From the NCBI GenBank assembly GCA_019054805.1, contig JAHQIY010000005.1, positions 3,331,501 through 3,395,500 on the forward strand: a stretch of DNA of 64,000 bases. Direction: 5' to 3'. Numbering within the stretch: the stretch's first letter is position 1; each line of letters opens with the position of its first letter. Of this stretch, positions 1 through 12,400 are shown piece by piece. The stretch comes from Brachionus manjavacas. Its lineage: Eukaryota > Rotifera > Eurotatoria > Ploima > Brachionidae. Position numbers and translations under genes: made by a program. A model generated the notes under the pieces. That model saw only the letters and a program-made list of their open reading frames with translations. It did no database searches and was not told where the DNA came from.

Positions 1-520
1 TCAACTCGGGAATCTAATGAACTTAAATGTTGTAAATATTGTAAGAAAAAGAGAAAATCAGCAAGATCTGAATAGCTATTTAAAATCAATTGGAGCCAAG
101 CATATTTTTACCGAAGACGAATTAAGAAAATCTGTTTTGACACATGATTTATGGAAAGTAATTCCAAAACCTAGATTCGCCTTGAATTGTGTTGGCGGTA
201 GAGCAACAACAGACATGGTACGTCTTTTGGACAAAGACTCAATCATGATAACTTATGGTGGCATGTCTAAACAGCCTTTAACCTTGAATACTGCGGATTT
301 TATTTTCAAAGACTTTAAATGCTTTGGCTTTTGGTTGACAACTTGGAAAGAGCGAAATCCAAATGAATACAAAAAAGTTTTGGATAAACTTTTTAAACTT
401 ATTGAAAGAAATGAGTTTAAAGCTCCTAAATGTGAAGAATTTAGTCTTCACGATTACCAGAAAGCTTTTGAAAGATTTCAAACTCCATTTCTAACCTCTA
501 AGATATGTTTTACTTCATAA
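1..520 (+). CDS. MECR: MECR, mitochondrial trans-2-enoyl-CoA reductase, 3' part
   Basis: Mitochondrial enoyl-thioester reductase of type II fatty acid synthesis (NADPH-dependent last step, feeds lipoate production). The frame is open from the left edge, so the gene begins outside the window. Seen: the second half of the Rossmann-type nucleotide-binding domain with 'LNCVGG' (about nt 185-200) and 'TYGGM' (about 250), then 'FKDFKCFGFWLTTWK' and the C-terminal 'DYQKAFERFQTPF..SKICFTS' before TAA. These blocks line up in order with human MECR (LNCVGG, TYGGM, IFKDLKLRGFWLSQWK, LQDYQSALE). No intron falls in this part. The first ATG at 17 is internal to the domain, not the gene start. DIMT1 follows 155 bp downstream on the same strand with its own start. 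Confidence 0.93.
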   Translation, partial: QLGNLMNLNVVNIVRKRENQQDLNSYLKSIGAKHIFTEDELRKSVLTHDLWKVIPKPRFALNCVGGRATTDMVRLLDKDSIMITYGGMSKQPLTLNTADFIFKDFKCFGFWLTTWKERNPNEYKKVLDKLFKLIERNEFKAPKCEEFSLHDYQKAFERFQTPFLTSKICFTS

Positions 521-675
521 TCCTTAACAGCTCAAAAAAGCTAATGTTTTGGATTAATAATAAAAAAAAATTTTTTTTGAATTTTTATTCTGATTCATAA
601 ATTCAACTGTAGTTAGCTGAAATTGAATTATCAAAAAAAATTATCTAATTTAAAAATTTATTTTAGAGTAGCAAA

Positions 676-1958
<1,283 letters not shown>

Positions 1959-2060
1959 ATAAAAGTCTCAGATATAATATTCTCTTTGTTTTAATGAAAT
2001 TGAGAAAAAGCCTTAGATTTTTAAAAATTTTATTTAAAATTATTGCAACCAAAAGCTTTT

Positions 2061-3176
2061 TTATAACAAAGCATAAGAATTTCCGTGATTATCAATCAAT
2101 GCCAATTGATTCGAACTAATAAGTTTAATTGAATGAAAATTTTCTAAATTGGGTATAAATTTTTTAAATAAAAATTTTCCATTCAAATCAAAACAATAAA
2201 TATACATTAAACTATCTGTTGAATCCATCATACGAATGTAAATATTTGATTCTTCATCAATAATAAAAGAAAAACTCGACAAAGTATTAATTTTAATTTT
2301 TTCAATTTTTTTCTTATCTTTTAAAGAATTTATTTTTAAATACAAACCATTTATTTCATTTTGCAAGAACATTATTCTATCATTCATTAAGTCGACCAAC
2401 GGATTGCGGTACATATCTGTCAAAGTCAGCAATTGATTCAAGTCAGTGTCATAAATTCGATGAACATTTTGATCATTCATACAAAAATTGATAAAATTTG
2501 AATTAAAAAAATAGATAAACCCAGGATCGATTCTTTTTTCCTTCAAAAGATTCAAATTTAAGTCAAATACTTTTATTAGGGTATTCTCAAATTTTAAATT
2601 ACATGATACCCATAAAATTTTCGACTCATAAACGTGTAGTTTACAATAATGGTCATTGGGAATTTCAAGTCTTTTAATTAAGCAACCATCTGTCATTAAT
2701 AAGTTTAACTCATGAGCCATAGAATTTGAAATAAAATAGCGAAAATTTGAAACCGGATAGAATGTTATATAATTTTTATCTCGATACTCAGCCGGAAGTT
2801 CGATTAATTTTGTGAAATTAAAGAATTCAAGATACTTTAATTTTTTTAGAATACTGATATCATTTTTGTAAAAAAGATACAAAAATTCGAGTAATGAGAA
2901 TTTGATTTCATGATCTAATTTCAGGACCCAAGCTGATATAGAAATTCCACTTTGTATTTTGTCAAGATCGTGTTCAAGCTGAGATTTTGCTTTTAATATT
3001 AATTCATTACGAGAAGAGTTTATCGACGCAATAAATGATGATTCATTAGTAGCAAAATTAAACACTTCATATTCTGCTTTTTTATATTTGAACTCGATTT
3101 CTCTTGCTTGAGTTATTTGACATTCCAAATGGATGAACTTTTTTTCAATTTCATCAACTAATTCATCATAATTCAT
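2061..3176 (-). CDS. Unrecognised protein: coiled coil plus probable beta-propeller
   Basis: Single-exon frame, 371 codons from the ATG at 3174-3176. An earlier in-frame ATG (3231-3233) would add 19 mostly hydrophobic residues; I prefer the internal start because the sequence turns acidic and helical right there ('MNYDELVDEIEKKF'). Residues about 1-90 look like a charged coiled coil. The rest is a series of short beta-strand-like repeats ('IKVFDLNLNLL', 'HRIYDTDLNQLL', 'YIYCFDLNGKFLF', 'SNQLALIDNHGN'), as in NHL or TRIM-NHL-like propellers; the 'FDLNG' and 'DNHGN' turns are typical. No RING or B-box is visible. It sits tail to tail with DIMT1 about 100 bp away. I do not recognise a specific family; a lineage-expanded TRIM-NHL relative without its RING is a guess. 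Confidence 0.7.
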   Translation of the reverse strand: MNYDELVDEIEKKFIHLECQITQAREIEFKYKKAEYEVFNFATNESSFIASINSSRNELILKAKSQLEHDLDKIQSGISISAWVLKLDHEIKFSLLEFLYLFYKNDISILKKLKYLEFFNFTKLIELPAEYRDKNYITFYPVSNFRYFISNSMAHELNLLMTDGCLIKRLEIPNDHYCKLHVYESKILWVSCNLKFENTLIKVFDLNLNLLKEKRIDPGFIYFFNSNFINFCMNDQNVHRIYDTDLNQLLTLTDMYRNPLVDLMNDRIMFLQNEINGLYLKINSLKDKKKIEKIKINTLSSFSFIIDEESNIYIRMMDSTDSLMYIYCFDLNGKFLFKKFIPNLENFHSIKLISSNQLALIDNHGNSYALL

Positions 3177-3249
3177 TTTTACAATAACACAGAAAAATAT
3201 TTTAGATAAAAAAAACATGCAGTATTGTCGCATTTGACAAGAAGCAAAA

Positions 3250-4770
3250 TAAGTTTTTTAAAATATTTGAATTAGAATTCTTTATTTTATAATAGTCTTT
3301 AGATTTAGAATTTTTAATTTATTTTTGTAAATCAAAATAAATTATATGCTTAAATTGTTGAAAAAAGATACTTTTTTGATTTTATTATGGAAAAAAGACT
3401 CATTATTTTTTTTAAATAAAAAAGAATGCTACATGAATTTCATCACCGAAAACGATGCTGAAATCGAAGAAAGGCCTAACAAAAAACTAAGAAAGGCTAA
3501 TAGAAGTTATGTTTATCATGACGACTTTCAAACTTACAAAGTAGTAATTGAGTTTGAGCTTGAAAATTTTGAAGACAATTCGAAAGAAAAAAAGAAAACA
3601 CAACGAAAAGCACTTTTACAAATGTTCTTGTTGTGATTAAGACTTTACATATTCAAACCTTTAACTCACTCTGGAGTATCAATTTTTGTCGAAGATGTTG
3701 CACATGTCCATCAGGAAAAGTCAAGAAGAATTCCTGAAAAAACAAAAGAAATTATTATCAAAAAATATTTTGAACAATCGATCAAGCCAAAAGAAATAAT
3801 GCGATGATTGAGAGACAATATCGAAAATGGATACGACGAAGTGAATTCGGTGCAGTTAAACAACTTAATCTAATGTCATAAAAACATGTAACTTTCAAAT
3901 TGACTTGGATCAGCTACCCAGTTCTACCATGCGGTACAACTGATAAAGATAAAAGTTTTCATCCTTTTGGAATGATGTTATCTCGCCATCAAGCCGAGGA
4001 AGATTACGCGTTTATGTTCAAAACTATCAAAAATTTATCACAAAATATTTACGGTCATTCGTACGATGCGGCTGTATTACTTGCCGATTCAGCTTTGGAA
4101 ATAAAAAATGGGTTTTGTCAGCATTTGGTCGCATTGAAAAAAGAATAGTATGAAGGGCTCATGCAATGCGTAATTTCAAAGACAAGTGTATTGGCGTCGA
4201 AAAAAGTGATAAAAAATGTTTGAGAGATGATTAAGAAGCTTAACAGCCTTCGGTTTAAAAATTAATTTTGTAAAAATGTCATTGGTCTTGCTTACAAACT
4301 TGGCTTATGTCAATTTCCATCTATTGATTTAAACATAGAATGCAATTTTAAAAGAGGAAGACGAAAACAAGCAAATATGGCATTAGTGACTAGAAAATCT
4401 ACTGGACCAACGAATCCAGCTTTACAAAGTATCAATCTTGAACATCAAATTTTAACGATCGATGAACAACAGTATGATAATCAAATGGAACCTATTTTAC
4501 AGCTATCAAAACAAGAGAACAATGTTAACTTTAGATTGCTCATTCAACCGACTTCGTCAATAACTATTACAAGACTAAACTCAAAAGAGGTTCCAAAAAA
4601 AGAGGCCGTCCACCAAAAATCAAAAAAAATACAAACAACTAATTTACTTTCTCCTACAAATGTGTTAAATTTTTTTTCTACTTTTTTATTTTTTTCGCTA
4701 CGAATTAATTAATTTGTCAATGTGTTAAATTTTTTTTCTATTTTTTTAAATTTTTATAGTTACGAAAATA
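3250..4770 (+). mobile_element. Decayed MULE-type DNA transposon
   Basis: Coding-like pieces on the plus strand in the order of a MULE/FLYWCH-type transposase but in several frames with stops between them. Seen: an acidic N-terminal piece (about 3433-3640) ending near 'RHFYKCSCCD'; 'HVHQEKSRRIPEKTKEII' followed by 'KPKEIM' and 'LRDN' (about 3690-3815); the core DDE-type block 'YPVLPCGTTDKDKSFHPFG' with 'DYAFMFKTIKNLS' and 'LLADSALEIKNGF' (3900-4115); and a basic C-terminal 'KKRGRPPKIKK' (about 4590-4630), common at the end of such proteins. A 22-bp string recurs at 4659-4680 and 4719-4740. Terminal inverted repeats were not found, so the ends are approximate. It is broken, with at least four frame changes or stops, and cannot encode a full transposase. 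Confidence 0.75.
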
Positions 4771-4929
4771 ATTTGGAGCCATTTGCTTTTTCGTTTTCTT
4801 CAACAATGAACTCCAATAATTTTCTTTAAATATAATTCATCAGCAATACAACACTGCTTTATTATCTTATAATATTTACATATTTTTTATTTTATCCTGA
4901 TCATTTTTTACATATTCTTTATTTATTTA

Positions 4930-5262
4930 TTTTTCCTTATTGGTTCTTTGTGGAGAATAGGACCATTAACTTCGATTTCGAGTTGATCCTTAGCTCTAAG
5001 TGCATGTCCAAGTCATCGCAGTCGGAATTCGTTCTTCTGTAAAGTTCAGCGTTTTACAATTTATCTGGATAGTGTACAGATGATGCTTCTTAAGTATGGG
5101 AATTGGCTTACGTTGGTGATTAGGGAGTCCAAGTCTGCGTTTATGCACATTACTTTCGGTTTTGCCTCATTCCATTTGAAGAATTCAATGAAGTTTACGA
5201 ACAGTGAACTGTTCCATTCCAGTTCCAATTGGTGTATTATGTAATTTTGAACGAAACTTGAA
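4930..5262 (-). mobile_element. Non-LTR retrotransposon (LINE) relic, reverse-transcriptase C-terminal part
   Basis: This stretch is GC-richer than its surroundings. Read on the minus strand it gives a LINE reverse-transcriptase signature: 'WNEAKPKVMCINAD' (matching N.aKTKVM.IN), then 'NVSQFPYLRSII' (matching V..F.YLGS.I) and, after stops and a frame change, 'FRLR.LGHALRAKDQLE' (matching RRLRWLGHVLRM). The family-level match is by memory of motif order; I cannot name the clade. It is 5'-truncated and dead. It lies beside the MULE relic, so the gap between the two membrane or orphan genes is mostly old transposon sequence. Confidence 0.65.
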
Positions 5263-5402
5263 TTGTGAAAAAAAGATTTTTTTAATTTTTTATTGAAATT
5301 TTTTTAATTATTTTTGAATCTTCAAAGAATTTGGCTCTATTTATTGAAAAAAAAAGTAAATCTAAAATAAATCTTATTGATTGAAATTGGCTATAAAAAA
5401 TA

Positions 5403-6575
5403 TTATTCAAAAACGAGCTTCATTACATTCGTCTGGCCAGAATCATCATCATCATCATCTTCATACTTAGAAAATTTATTATTTTCATCCCACCTATTTT
5501 TTTTTGGGGCCATATGCCGGGTTTTTCTAAATTCGGCATCAAGCTTTAGTCTCTCTTGAATCATTTTGGACTGATTTTCCCTAAATGTTTTGCTTAAATT
5601 TTGGTTTAGAGTAGACTTTCGATTTACTATTTCCATCAGGTCACTATTTTGTTTAGGATAATTACTTTTCTTATCATTTAATTTAGAATTAGAATTAGAA
5701 CTTGAATTTATTTCATCACTGTTCAATTTGAAATCAGATTCAACCGTTCCAATAGTTGAGGGAGGTGTAAATTTAATATTAGAACCTCTTATTTCTTTTG
5801 GAGAAGACTCTCTTTCCTTTGCCTCTCTAATTTCAATAAAAACTGTTGCTGATCTTGGAGCTAGACTCAATTTTTTAATTATATCCTCTATTGTAGTTTC
5901 TTTGGCCAATATTACCCTATTGTCTTTATTTTCGACTGGTTGAGACTTTGAGTTAGAAAGCTCAATGTTTTTTTTGTCAGAAGTAATCACTTGGCTTGTT
6001 GCAAAAACTGAAGATTTTTTTTGAACCGGAATGTTTTGTATGTTTTTTGGACTATCGGTTTCTTCCTTTATTTGAGGCTCATTCATGATCAAAACTTTTT
6101 TCTCATTTTTTTCAGTCTTGGCAACTGGTCCACTAATTTCATCCAAGGGCTTTATTTGTTGACTCTCTAATTTAGAATTATCAACCATTTCCTCTTTTTT
6201 AATCTCTTCAACTTTGGTAATATTCTCCGGTTTTGTCTCTTTATCGATTTTCGGCACAGCCTCAATGACTCCAATTTGCTTAGAATTTATCCTTTCCATG
6301 AGGAGATTTGAGATAATTGTGAGACGATTTTTTGCTTCTTCAGAGTTGAATTTTTCCAATTTTTGACTCTGTAGAAATTCTTTTAATCGTTTAAAATCAC
6401 TTTTGACTCGATTTTCAATCATCTTCTTCTGGTCACTTTTGGATAGCTTAACCAAATAAAAGTCATAAATTAAGTCTGCTAAAAGTGATATCAAAAAAGA
6501 TATGAGATAGCAAAAAACCATTATTGATAATGATATGGGCAAAATTGGATACTGAGACGCATCACCTTGAGGCAT
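5403..6575 (-). CDS. Unrecognised single-pass membrane protein, coiled coil and acidic tail
   Basis: One uninterrupted frame of 390 codons from the ATG at 6573-6575 ('MPQGDASQYPILP'). Residues about 10-40 are strongly hydrophobic ('LSIMVFCYLISFLISLLA'), a signal-anchor or transmembrane segment. A basic helical stretch with coiled-coil look follows (about 45-105, 'KSDQKKMIENRVKSDFKRL'), then a long low-complexity K/E/S/N-rich middle. The C-terminal 70 residues are helical and basic ('RENQSKMIQERLKLDAEF') and end with a run of six or more Asp encoded by a GAT/GAC tract and 'MKLVFE'. The N-terminal anchor, coiled coil and disordered tail recall RIC3-like or ER adaptor proteins, but I see no diagnostic motif and do not assign it. 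The length of the open frame supports a real gene. Confidence 0.65.
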   Translation of the reverse strand: MPQGDASQYPILPISLSIMVFCYLISFLISLLADLIYDFYLVKLSKSDQKKMIENRVKSDFKRLKEFLQSQKLEKFNSEEAKNRLTIISNLLMERINSKQIGVIEAVPKIDKETKPENITKVEEIKKEEMVDNSKLESQQIKPLDEISGPVAKTEKNEKKVLIMNEPQIKEETDSPKNIQNIPVQKKSSVFATSQVITSDKKNIELSNSKSQPVENKDNRVILAKETTIEDIIKKLSLAPRSATVFIEIREAKERESSPKEIRGSNIKFTPPSTIGTVESDFKLNSDEINSSSNSNSKLNDKKSNYPKQNSDLMEIVNRKSTLNQNLSKTFRENQSKMIQERLKLDAEFRKTRHMAPKKNRWDENNKFSKYEDDDDDDSGQTNVMKLVFE

Positions 6576-6794
6576 TTTCAATTTAAAAAAATATTCGAAA
6601 AATTTAATTAATTCATTTTAAAAGCTTCTGATTAATTTTTTTTAAGATTTTTATATGGTTTCTCTTTAATTGAATCTAAATCCTTATAAAAATTTTATTA
6701 CATCATTTCAAAGATATCAATAATTAATTTAGTTGGAATAAAAATTTACATTTTTTATTTTATTTCTAAGGTTTTATCTATATTAAAATTAGTC

Positions 6795-7787
6795 TTAGGA
6801 TTTATAATACTCAATCCATTCTTTGTCAGCTGGTTTCAAAATAACCTCGTCTTTTAAATTGACTAACCAGCCTGGTTCGAGCCCGTGCCATATTTGGCGT
6901 GGATCTTTTCTTTTTGAAAGCATGTCCTTGAGGGGATCTTTTTCTAAATCAGGTAGTTCGTAGCCATATTTTTGAGCTAATTTTAGTCGCTCGATTCGTA
7001 TTTGGTCTGGATTTGCTAAGTAACCTCTATTTGCAGCTGAAGTGTAGTATTCGATTGCATTCAAAGGAGGAGTACCATTTTTTGGAATAGGTTTACCACT
7101 TGAAAAAAACTTTCTCGGATCTGACATGGCATGAACACTGGCTATATCATAGTATTTTGTAGTCACAGCGCCTCCATTTCTTTCAATAGCTGCAATTGAT
7201 AACTCAGATAGGATCCATTGAACTTCAATATTAATTTTAGATTTGAAAGCATCAGCGCCTTCATCAGTTAACTGAAATCCATAATGCCTCTTATTAGGGT
7301 CGAACATTAACAATTTAGTGTTGCAAATATCTGTCAAATCAATCGGTTCGTTTGGATTTAAACGTCCTAAATCGATTAAGCGCTGTATTTGTAAAAGTGA
7401 AATTGGCAGATATTGCCTAAGAAGGCTTAAAAAATTGGATTTTAAATTTAATTAAGCTTTTTAATTTTTAAACTATACTGATGACCACTGTAGTAATATT
7501 CTTTTGGAACTCTTAAATATCCAGGAGTAGATTTTCCAAAGCCAAGGCGAGGTCTTGACATACGTTGAGCAGCACCTTTATGGTCGGCACCCAGCTTAAA
7601 TTTTGCATCTTTTCCTCTCGGCAAAGCATGCTATTACAATTTTTTTAATGATAAATTTAATTAGTTCTAATTGCTAACTTACTCTTTCTTTTCTTTCTTT
7701 AATAACTTCAGGAAATTCTTTGATGTTGTTTAGTGCCACTCGAGGCAAATTCCGAAGCATTAGAAGGGACTTTTCTACTGATGCCAT
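6795..7787 (-). CDS. MRPL15: MRPL15, mitochondrial large-subunit ribosomal protein uL15m (3 exons)
   Basis: Mitochondrial 39S ribosomal protein of the uL15 family. Exons on the minus strand: 7683-7787, 7479-7630, 6795-7416; the phases agree and give 292 aa (human 296). Seen: start 'MASVEKSLLMLRNLPRV'; exon 2 has the basic uL15 core 'LPRGKDAKFKLGADHKGAA' followed by 'RPRLGFGKSTPGYLRVPK'; exon 3 has 'LPISLLQIQRLIDLGRL', 'DPNKRHYGFQLTDEGADAF', 'NIEVQWILSELSIAAIE', 'RKDPRQIWHGLEPGW' and 'WIEYYKS'. All line up with human MRPL15 in order. The exon 2/3 join gives 'SGHQQYLPIS', matching human 'EGHSFRRQYKPLS'. Introns are 52 and 62 nt. No oddities. Confidence 0.94.
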
Positions 7788-9439
7788 TGTCTGGAAATAT
7801 TCGCCTATCGAAATGTTTCAAGTACAATTTTGAATGCTTTTAATTTTTTAATTTTTTAAAAGAGTACAAATGTTGAAAAAATTCAAACTTTATTTCAAAT
7901 TTATATTTACATTTTTACCTAATTTTTGCTTTTTTTTCATTTAAGCGAATTTTTAAGTTAAAAAATTAATTTGTAAGAGCTTTTTAATTACCAGAAAAAC
8001 TCTTTTTTGTCTCTTTTGAGTGACTTCTTACGAATGTTTGATTTAATTTAAAATATTTTTTTTTGAAGCCACAAGAATAATTTTACAAGTAAACTTTTTA
8101 TTTCATTCTTTCTAAAATTTTCGATAGCTTGTTTGATTGATAATCTATTTTTTAAAAATTATGAAAATCTTGCATTCAAAATTAAAACAATTTAAATCAA
8201 TTCTAAGTACTTAAAACTTAAATTTTTGATTTGTAAATTCTATGACTAATTAAACGATCCATGAATAAATCACTCGTTCGCTTTGACATTGGTAAGTAAC
8301 TTTAATCACTACATCTAACATTGTAATTAAATTCAAATAAACACGATTTTTTTGCAATATTGATAAACTTGAAAAAATAAATATTTTAAAATTTTTTTCA
8401 TCAAAGAGGATGGTCATTAGACGTAATATTTTAAAAAATTAACAAAACAGAAATACAAAAAAATTTTGTTTTCCATAAGAAAAGTAAACTCATTAAACTC
8501 TTTGCCAGGTGAATCAAACTCTTTGCATTAGTTGAAGCATTTACAGTTTGAATTTTTAAAAAGGAATTTATTTTTGGATGAGCAGCAACTCTCGGTGGTC
8601 AGTTACAGTGTTTACTTCTATTATTGTTTTTTTAGATATTTGCATTAAAAAGAGGTTAAATGAAATAAAAACGGGTCTACCTAGTTCCAACATACAAAAA
8701 ACTGTCACCCACAAATTAAAAAATTTTTAACACTAAAATAACTTGACTAATACAAAAACTGCTTTCAACAAATAAAAAACTTCTAAGTATAAATTTTTAA
8801 AACAAGAGCCCAAAAAACTGCCAAATCAATGGCTCCTTGAATCAAATTCAGCAAAGTTACCAAAAACATTATGAGTTCAATGTAAATTACAAACTTGACG
8901 TTAATATTTACGTACATATTTTATTAAATTGGGCTATTGTAGTAACCAGTTAACCCTAAATAAGCTACTGGAAAACGACGAATTTGTTAATATACCTAAA
9001 AAAGGTCGTCCAAAATTAGCTGGAAATTTGTTTTCCTTAAAAAAAGATTTAAATCTAATTTTTTTTATTTATAATTTTATAAACACTATTAGAATAAATT
9101 ATATAGCAAATTTATTAATTTTTTTTTTCACCACAAAAAATTTGTGTTAACCAATTATCTGGTTAAAAAGTTAAAAATAGTTTTTTTTTGAATTGGGCAC
9201 AAAAAATTGTGTTTTGAAGTGATTTTTTGTTAAAAATTTTCTAGTTTGTGGAGAACAGTTTTTTAATTGTGGGGAACAGTTTTTTAATTGTGATCTATTT
9301 ATCTATCTCAATAAAAATCTATTTTGAATTAAAAAAATTATTTGTGACATAAATTGAGACAGAAGTAAAAACATTTTTTTTTCAAATTTATTAAGTCTTT
9401 GAAAGCTTTAAGAAAAAGAAAAGCTAAAAATTTTTTTAA
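7788..9439. other. Intergenic region with weak transposon debris
   Basis: About 1.65 kb between MRPL15 and VPS13; this is upstream of MRPL15 and downstream of the VPS13 stop. Very AT-rich. It holds the possible MULE C-terminal fragment at 8935-9030 (listed separately), a 20-bp unit repeated back to back at 9249-9291 (words 'GAACAGTTTTTTAATTG'), and no frame I would call a gene. Confidence 0.5.
8830..9035 (+). mobile_element. Possible second MULE fragment (C-terminal piece)
   Basis: The frame around 8935-9030 reads 'NKLLENDEFVNIPKKGRPK' followed by 'LAGN', close to the basic 'KRGRPK' end of MULE-like transposases, such as the copy at 4590-4630. In another frame just upstream (about 8825-8930) 'NGSLNQIQQSYQKHYEFNV' could be the helical region that precedes it. 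No catalytic block was found. The fragment is short, so this is a tentative call. Confidence 0.3.
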
Positions 9440-12400
9440 CTAAAAATCTTTTTCGCTGATTGCTCGATGTACTTTGGTCAAAAATTTTGTTGTCTGAGCC
9501 TCATTGATAATGAATACTCTTTTTTTCATTGGTTCGCCAGAGCCAAAAAGCGATGAGTCTTTTTTCTAAAAAAAATGTCTCTAAAAAATTTAAAATAAAT
9601 AGAAAAATAGGACAATACCTTAAGGACAATTTCTATTGAATTTTTAACCAGCCTTGGTTCATGCATAAGATCTTCATACTCAAAATTCCATTCAAGTTTC
9701 CAATTACCAAACACACTTTTAGCCAGAAATAAATGTCTATCTGTGGCAATGAGAAATTCCTTATGATCATTCGATACTTCAATGGATGCTTTGTATACAT
9801 CATGTAAAAAGGCACTCTTTTCCATGGTCTAAAAACATAAAATAGAAATCACAAAAAAAAATTTCACTTTATACTTTATATATAAAAACAGCTTGAGCTT
9901 CTTTTAGTTGGTAAGGTCGAATGATTCGGTCGCCATAGATTGGTCTAGGTGGTCTTGATCTATTAACGGACTCATCCTGAACAGTTATTCTAAATTTAAT
10001 TTTTAAAAATGAATCAAATAAAACTTAAATTTAACAAACTTTCGGACGCCTTCTAGTGTTTGAGAGGCAAAATCAATAACACCAGTAGTTGGTTTAGCCA
10101 CTGCGCCAAGAAAACCTTTGCCGACACCTTTAAAAAATCCTAGCCCTCCTTCAGCAATTCCTTCCTTTGGCTTTTCATATATTCCAGTAAAACCACTAAC
10201 AAAACCTTTGACCAAGTTTTGTCCGAAACTTTGCGCTATATTCGGTTTTGCATCCGAAGCTTTTTGTCTTGATTTCTGGAACTCTTTGTCCATGCTAAGG
10301 GTCGCTAAGCCTTTTCCGAGTGTTCCAGTAATTTTCGAAACTGCGCCAGCAGCTCCACCAATAGTACTTCCAGCAAAGCTTCTAATACCAAGAGTGAATC
10401 CTTCGACAAATTCGCCAGGTCCTTGGACAATTCCAACATATGGTTCGTAAAAAAGAGACTTGAACCCTCCTGCTAGTCCACTGATCAATCCGAAAGGATT
10501 GCCAAGCACGTCCAAGCCAAGGAATATTATGTAACTTTGTTTTATGACTTGGCTTTTGTAATGATTGATTACTTTGTCGCTGAGCTCTTTTGAAGTATAA
10601 ACAGTATTCGAAATTTCGAAAAATCCAAGTCTAAATTAAAATTTTTAATGTATCTTTTTTAATTTTTAATCATTAGATATTACCTAAAAACAGCATCTTG
10701 AATATCTGTCAAAACAAGGCCTATTGACTTAGAGAGAGGATTATTTAAGAATATATTTGTATTCTTAAACGCATCAGTTCCAGCTAAAGAAAAACTAAAA
10801 TGCATTTTTATGGGGCTAATATGCACATAGTCATAGTAGATTTTGTCATTCTTCTGCTTGCTGTCATTAAGATTCTCGATGGTTTCGAACACATCGTGAA
10901 ATGATCTTTTTATTTCATTTATCTCCCTAAAAAACTCGGTCGAGTCTCGGACATTTTTTTTTTCCGAGCTTAGACCGTCACTTGTCAAAAACTGCGAAAG
11001 CGCATTCAAGAAGTTAATGTCTATTTTTACTGAAAATTCTTGAATCAAAACTTGGAAATACTTCATCTCGGTGGTTTTGGTTTGCTGGGAATGATTTTGA
11101 ACCATACTCAGTTCAATTATTGGTTTAAATACTTCAATAAAATAAAATTTTAAAATCAATTAATTTTTGATAAAAAATGAACCATTTTCTGTAATCATCG
11201 ATTTCGGAGGCAATACTTTAGAGAATAAAACTGGAAAAACACAATCATACAATTGATTGTCAATCTGAATTATTAATTAATTTAAACATACAAATAATAA
11301 GAAATAAATTACTTGTAATTTATGGATCACTAAATGAACAGTAGTCTGTGCTACGGAGCTAAACAAATTGATGAAGAGACCAGGAGCATACTGCCGTTCA
11401 ATAGGAATTTCCTGTTTTCCAACATACAAAACCATTCGTTCGAAATCAACTTCATCTTCTTTGTCTATTTGGAAAAGTTTACTTTTAGTTTGAAGTGAAC
11501 CTGATGGTGATTTTTGAATATTTTGTTCTTCTGATAGAAGATATTTCTGGTAAGCTTGCTCGATTTTTTCTGTTCTGTGTGTTGGAAAAGATTTGAATAT
11601 TTTCTGCTTTGCAGTTCGTTCTCCCCAATCAATACTCGAACTAAAATAAAATTATTTATTTTTATCTGATGTTAACAGTAAAAACAATCTACCTGGTCAG
11701 TGAAAAATACAAAATTTCCATTTGATTAATGTCATCAATTAACGATAAACCCAAATTAGTCAAGCTTAAAACGTATTCATCTCCCTTAAGATCTTTTGAG
11801 CCCACAATCTCTTCATTTAGTTTGGATAAATTATCAGTAAAAATGAGAACTCTTTGAAGTCCGTCCAAAAAAGACAAATGATATCCATATCTTCCTTTCG
11901 AAATTTCAAATTCTTTTTTCGACTCCTTACGTTAATAAAATTATTTATTTTTATTCCAACAAAATGTTATTTGTATAATAGTTTAGTTTTTGAAACTACT
12001 TAAAAAAAATCAACTATTTTTCGAAAAATAAAAAATAATTTTATTTAGAAAAACTCTTACATTTTTAAAGGATAATCAAATAATACTTTAAGATACTGAA
12101 AAAGAGATATTAAAACCCTTTTGTTTCCAGATTTTGGCTTTGGGATAGGTACACCTACCTGGTCCAGAGCCTGAAATCTATTTGCCCAATTTTTAAGGTT
12201 TAACTATTTTTCAGACACTAAAATATCTATAAAAAAAATTATTTTCAATCTAGATAATTTATGTAAAGTGTTGTTACAATAACTTTATTTAACGCATTGA
12301 ATTTAAGAAATTAATGAAAACAATAAAAATATTACCAAATATCTATTAATTAATGGAGAATTAAAAAAAAATAAAGAATCCTCTCAAAATTATAAAAATT

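Noticed and set aside
5441-5462. ATC/CAT microsatellite
   Set aside because: It encodes the Asp run of the orphan membrane protein rather than being a free repeat.
6870-6890. tRNA B-box-like word 'GGTTCGAGCCC'
   Set aside because: It is within the MRPL15 coding sequence and there is no A box or cloverleaf around it.
10118-10450. Plus-strand open frame of 110 codons
   Set aside because: It is antisense to the ATG2_C-like domain of VPS13; the minus-strand reading is strongly family-like and explains the open frame.
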